Shown: positions 5,855 through 6,755 of the stretch, piece by piece
Layout of the letters: every line of letters begins with the position of its first letter
Numbering within the stretch: position 1 is the first letter of the stretch
Assembly (NCBI GenBank): GCA_052147395.1
Contig: JBKQKS010000146.1
Location: 1 to 6,755, forward strand
Reading direction: 5' to 3'
Source of the DNA: Roseiarcus sp052147395
Lineage (GTDB): Bacteria > Pseudomonadota > Alphaproteobacteria > Rhizobiales > Beijerinckiaceae
DNA length: 6,755 bases
Position numbers and translations under genes: made by a program
The notes under the pieces: model-generated
Told to the model about the DNA's origin: nothing
The model's database searches: none
What the model saw: only the letters and a program-made list of their open reading frames with translations

Positions 5855-6755
5855 CTTCTAAGCTCGACTTTCCGCATTTTCGCTTCCGAAGCCACGGATT
5901 TGAGACGCTGATTCGTCGGGGGCGGCGGGATCGCGCCTCGTGTCGAGCCGGTTGAGCTTTCGGGGACTCTTGCGCAATGGCGTCGATTGGATTCTACGGC
6001 TGCGATGAGCCTGACTCTCGCCGCATCCCTGGCTGGCACGCCTGAGGCGCCGGCTATCCTCGTCAGTTGGTTGGCCGTGTTTCGTCCGTGCTTTACGGGA
6101 CCGGTCTGGCGCCGCATCCTGGTGTTGGTCGCGGGCGCGATCCTCTCGCCTGGCAAGCGCACCGTCAGCCAGGCCTTGCGCGTGATGGGCTTGGCGGACC
6201 AGCCTGGGTTCCGCCGCTATCACGAGGCGCTGAGCCGAGCGCGCTGGGATTCGCGCGAGGTGGCGCGCAGGCTGCTGAGGCATCTCCTCGCCGTGCTCTG
6301 GCCGGACGGCGAGGTCGTCATCGCGATCGATGACACCATCGAGCGGCGATGGGGCGCCAAGATCAAGGCCAGGGGAATCTATCGCGACCCCGTGCGGTCA
6401 TCTCGGGGAATGTTGGTGAAAACCAGCGGTCTGCGCTGGTTGTCGTTGGCCGTGATGCTGCCGATTCCCTTCGCGGGCAAGCGCTGGGCGCTGCCGTTTC
6501 TGACCGTGTTGGCGCCGTCGGCCCGCTGGAGCGAGGCGCAGGGCAAGCGGCACAAAACTCTGACGGACCGAGCCCGTCAGGCCATTTTGCAGGCCAAGCG
6601 CTGGTTGGCCGACCGCTCGGTCGTCGTCGTGGCTGACAGCAGTTTCGCGGCGTTGGAGTTGATCGCCGCCGTGCGCGACCACGTTTGTCTGATCACCCGC
6701 CTGCGTCTGGATGCCAGCCTGTTCGAACCGGCGCCCGAGCGCCAACCAGGCCAAC
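5855..6755 (+). mobile_element. IS701-family-like insertion sequence, left part
   Basis: The transposase frame from 6005 is preceded by about 150 bases of leader that hold no gene of their own. The left end is probably near CTTCTAAGCTCGACTTTCC (5856-5874). No partner inverted repeat is available, because the element continues past the window. This extent is inferred. Confidence 0.45.
6005..6755 (+). CDS. IS701-family DDE transposase (partial, runs off window end)
   Basis: 250 codons are open without a stop to the last base. ATG at 6005 gives MSLTLAASLAGTPEAPAI. This is followed by a region typical of the IS701 group: VWRRILVLVAGAILSPGKRT, VSQALRVMGLADQPGFRRYH. The first catalytic Asp is in VIAIDDTIERRWG (Asp109/Asp110, Thr111). 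The second lies in VVVVADSSF (Asp211). The final Glu would lie beyond the window; members are usually about 400-450 residues. No frameshift is seen, so this copy may be intact and is the youngest-looking mobile element here. Whether 6005 is the exact start is uncertain, since no strong Shine-Dalgarno sequence is visible. An IS4-superfamily neighbour family is the alternative. Confidence 0.85.
   Translation, partial: MSLTLAASLAGTPEAPAILVSWLAVFRPCFTGPVWRRILVLVAGAILSPGKRTVSQALRVMGLADQPGFRRYHEALSRARWDSREVARRLLRHLLAVLWPDGEVVIAIDDTIERRWGAKIKARGIYRDPVRSSRGMLVKTSGLRWLSLAVMLPIPFAGKRWALPFLTVLAPSARWSEAQGKRHKTLTDRARQAILQAKRWLADRSVVVVADSSFAALELIAAVRDHVCLITRLRLDASLFEPAPERQPGQ

Noticed and set aside
6398..6754. 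118-codon open frame on the - strand
   Set aside because: It is antisense to the IS701-type transposase with its two catalytic Asp residues.

Overview
The window is GC-rich DNA with strongly G/C-ending codons. Its gene content points to an alphaproteobacterium, probably in the Hyphomicrobiales (Methylocystis/Beijerinckiaceae-like). That placement rests on protein resemblance read by eye, not on a search. This is an accessory region in decay: one intact housekeeping gene (galU) lies among truncated metabolic genes and pieces of at least four different mobile elements.

Left part (1-2667, + strand). A short C-terminal tail of an unknown gene comes first, then a small Ala-rich frame, then a stand-alone MaoC-like (enoyl-CoA hydratase type) domain. 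That domain resembles the N-terminal part of bifunctional enoyl-CoA hydratase/phosphate acetyltransferases but lacks the hydratase motif and the acetyltransferase domain. A P3A-type proton-pumping ATPase follows. It has a one-base frameshift and is cut off after the TGD motif, before the GDGVNDAP hinge and transmembrane segments 5-10.

Middle (2665-4407). The ATPase runs directly into a fragment that looks like the start of a cyclic beta-1,2-glucan synthase. A perfect hairpin follows, then the last ~65 codons of pgi (- strand). That fragment is fused to the C-terminal end of an IS1634-type transposase (+ strand). Intact galU (- strand) follows. pgi, galU and cyclic glucan synthase all concern glucose-6-phosphate or UDP-glucose, so this may be what remains of a glucan-precursor neighbourhood.

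Right part (4594-6755). An IS3-family element (+) carries orfA with two single-base indels and only the start of orfB. It abuts the 5' part of a group II intron read on the - strand, including the first ~45 codons of its reverse transcriptase/maturase. An IS701-type transposase (+) then begins and runs off the window end.

The pattern is repeated insertion and deletion between mobile elements and host genes. The many abrupt junctions and the three homopolymer-type indels also leave room for assembly or sequencing error. I found no convincing new defence, regulatory or biosynthetic system, and no tRNA, rRNA or CRISPR array.
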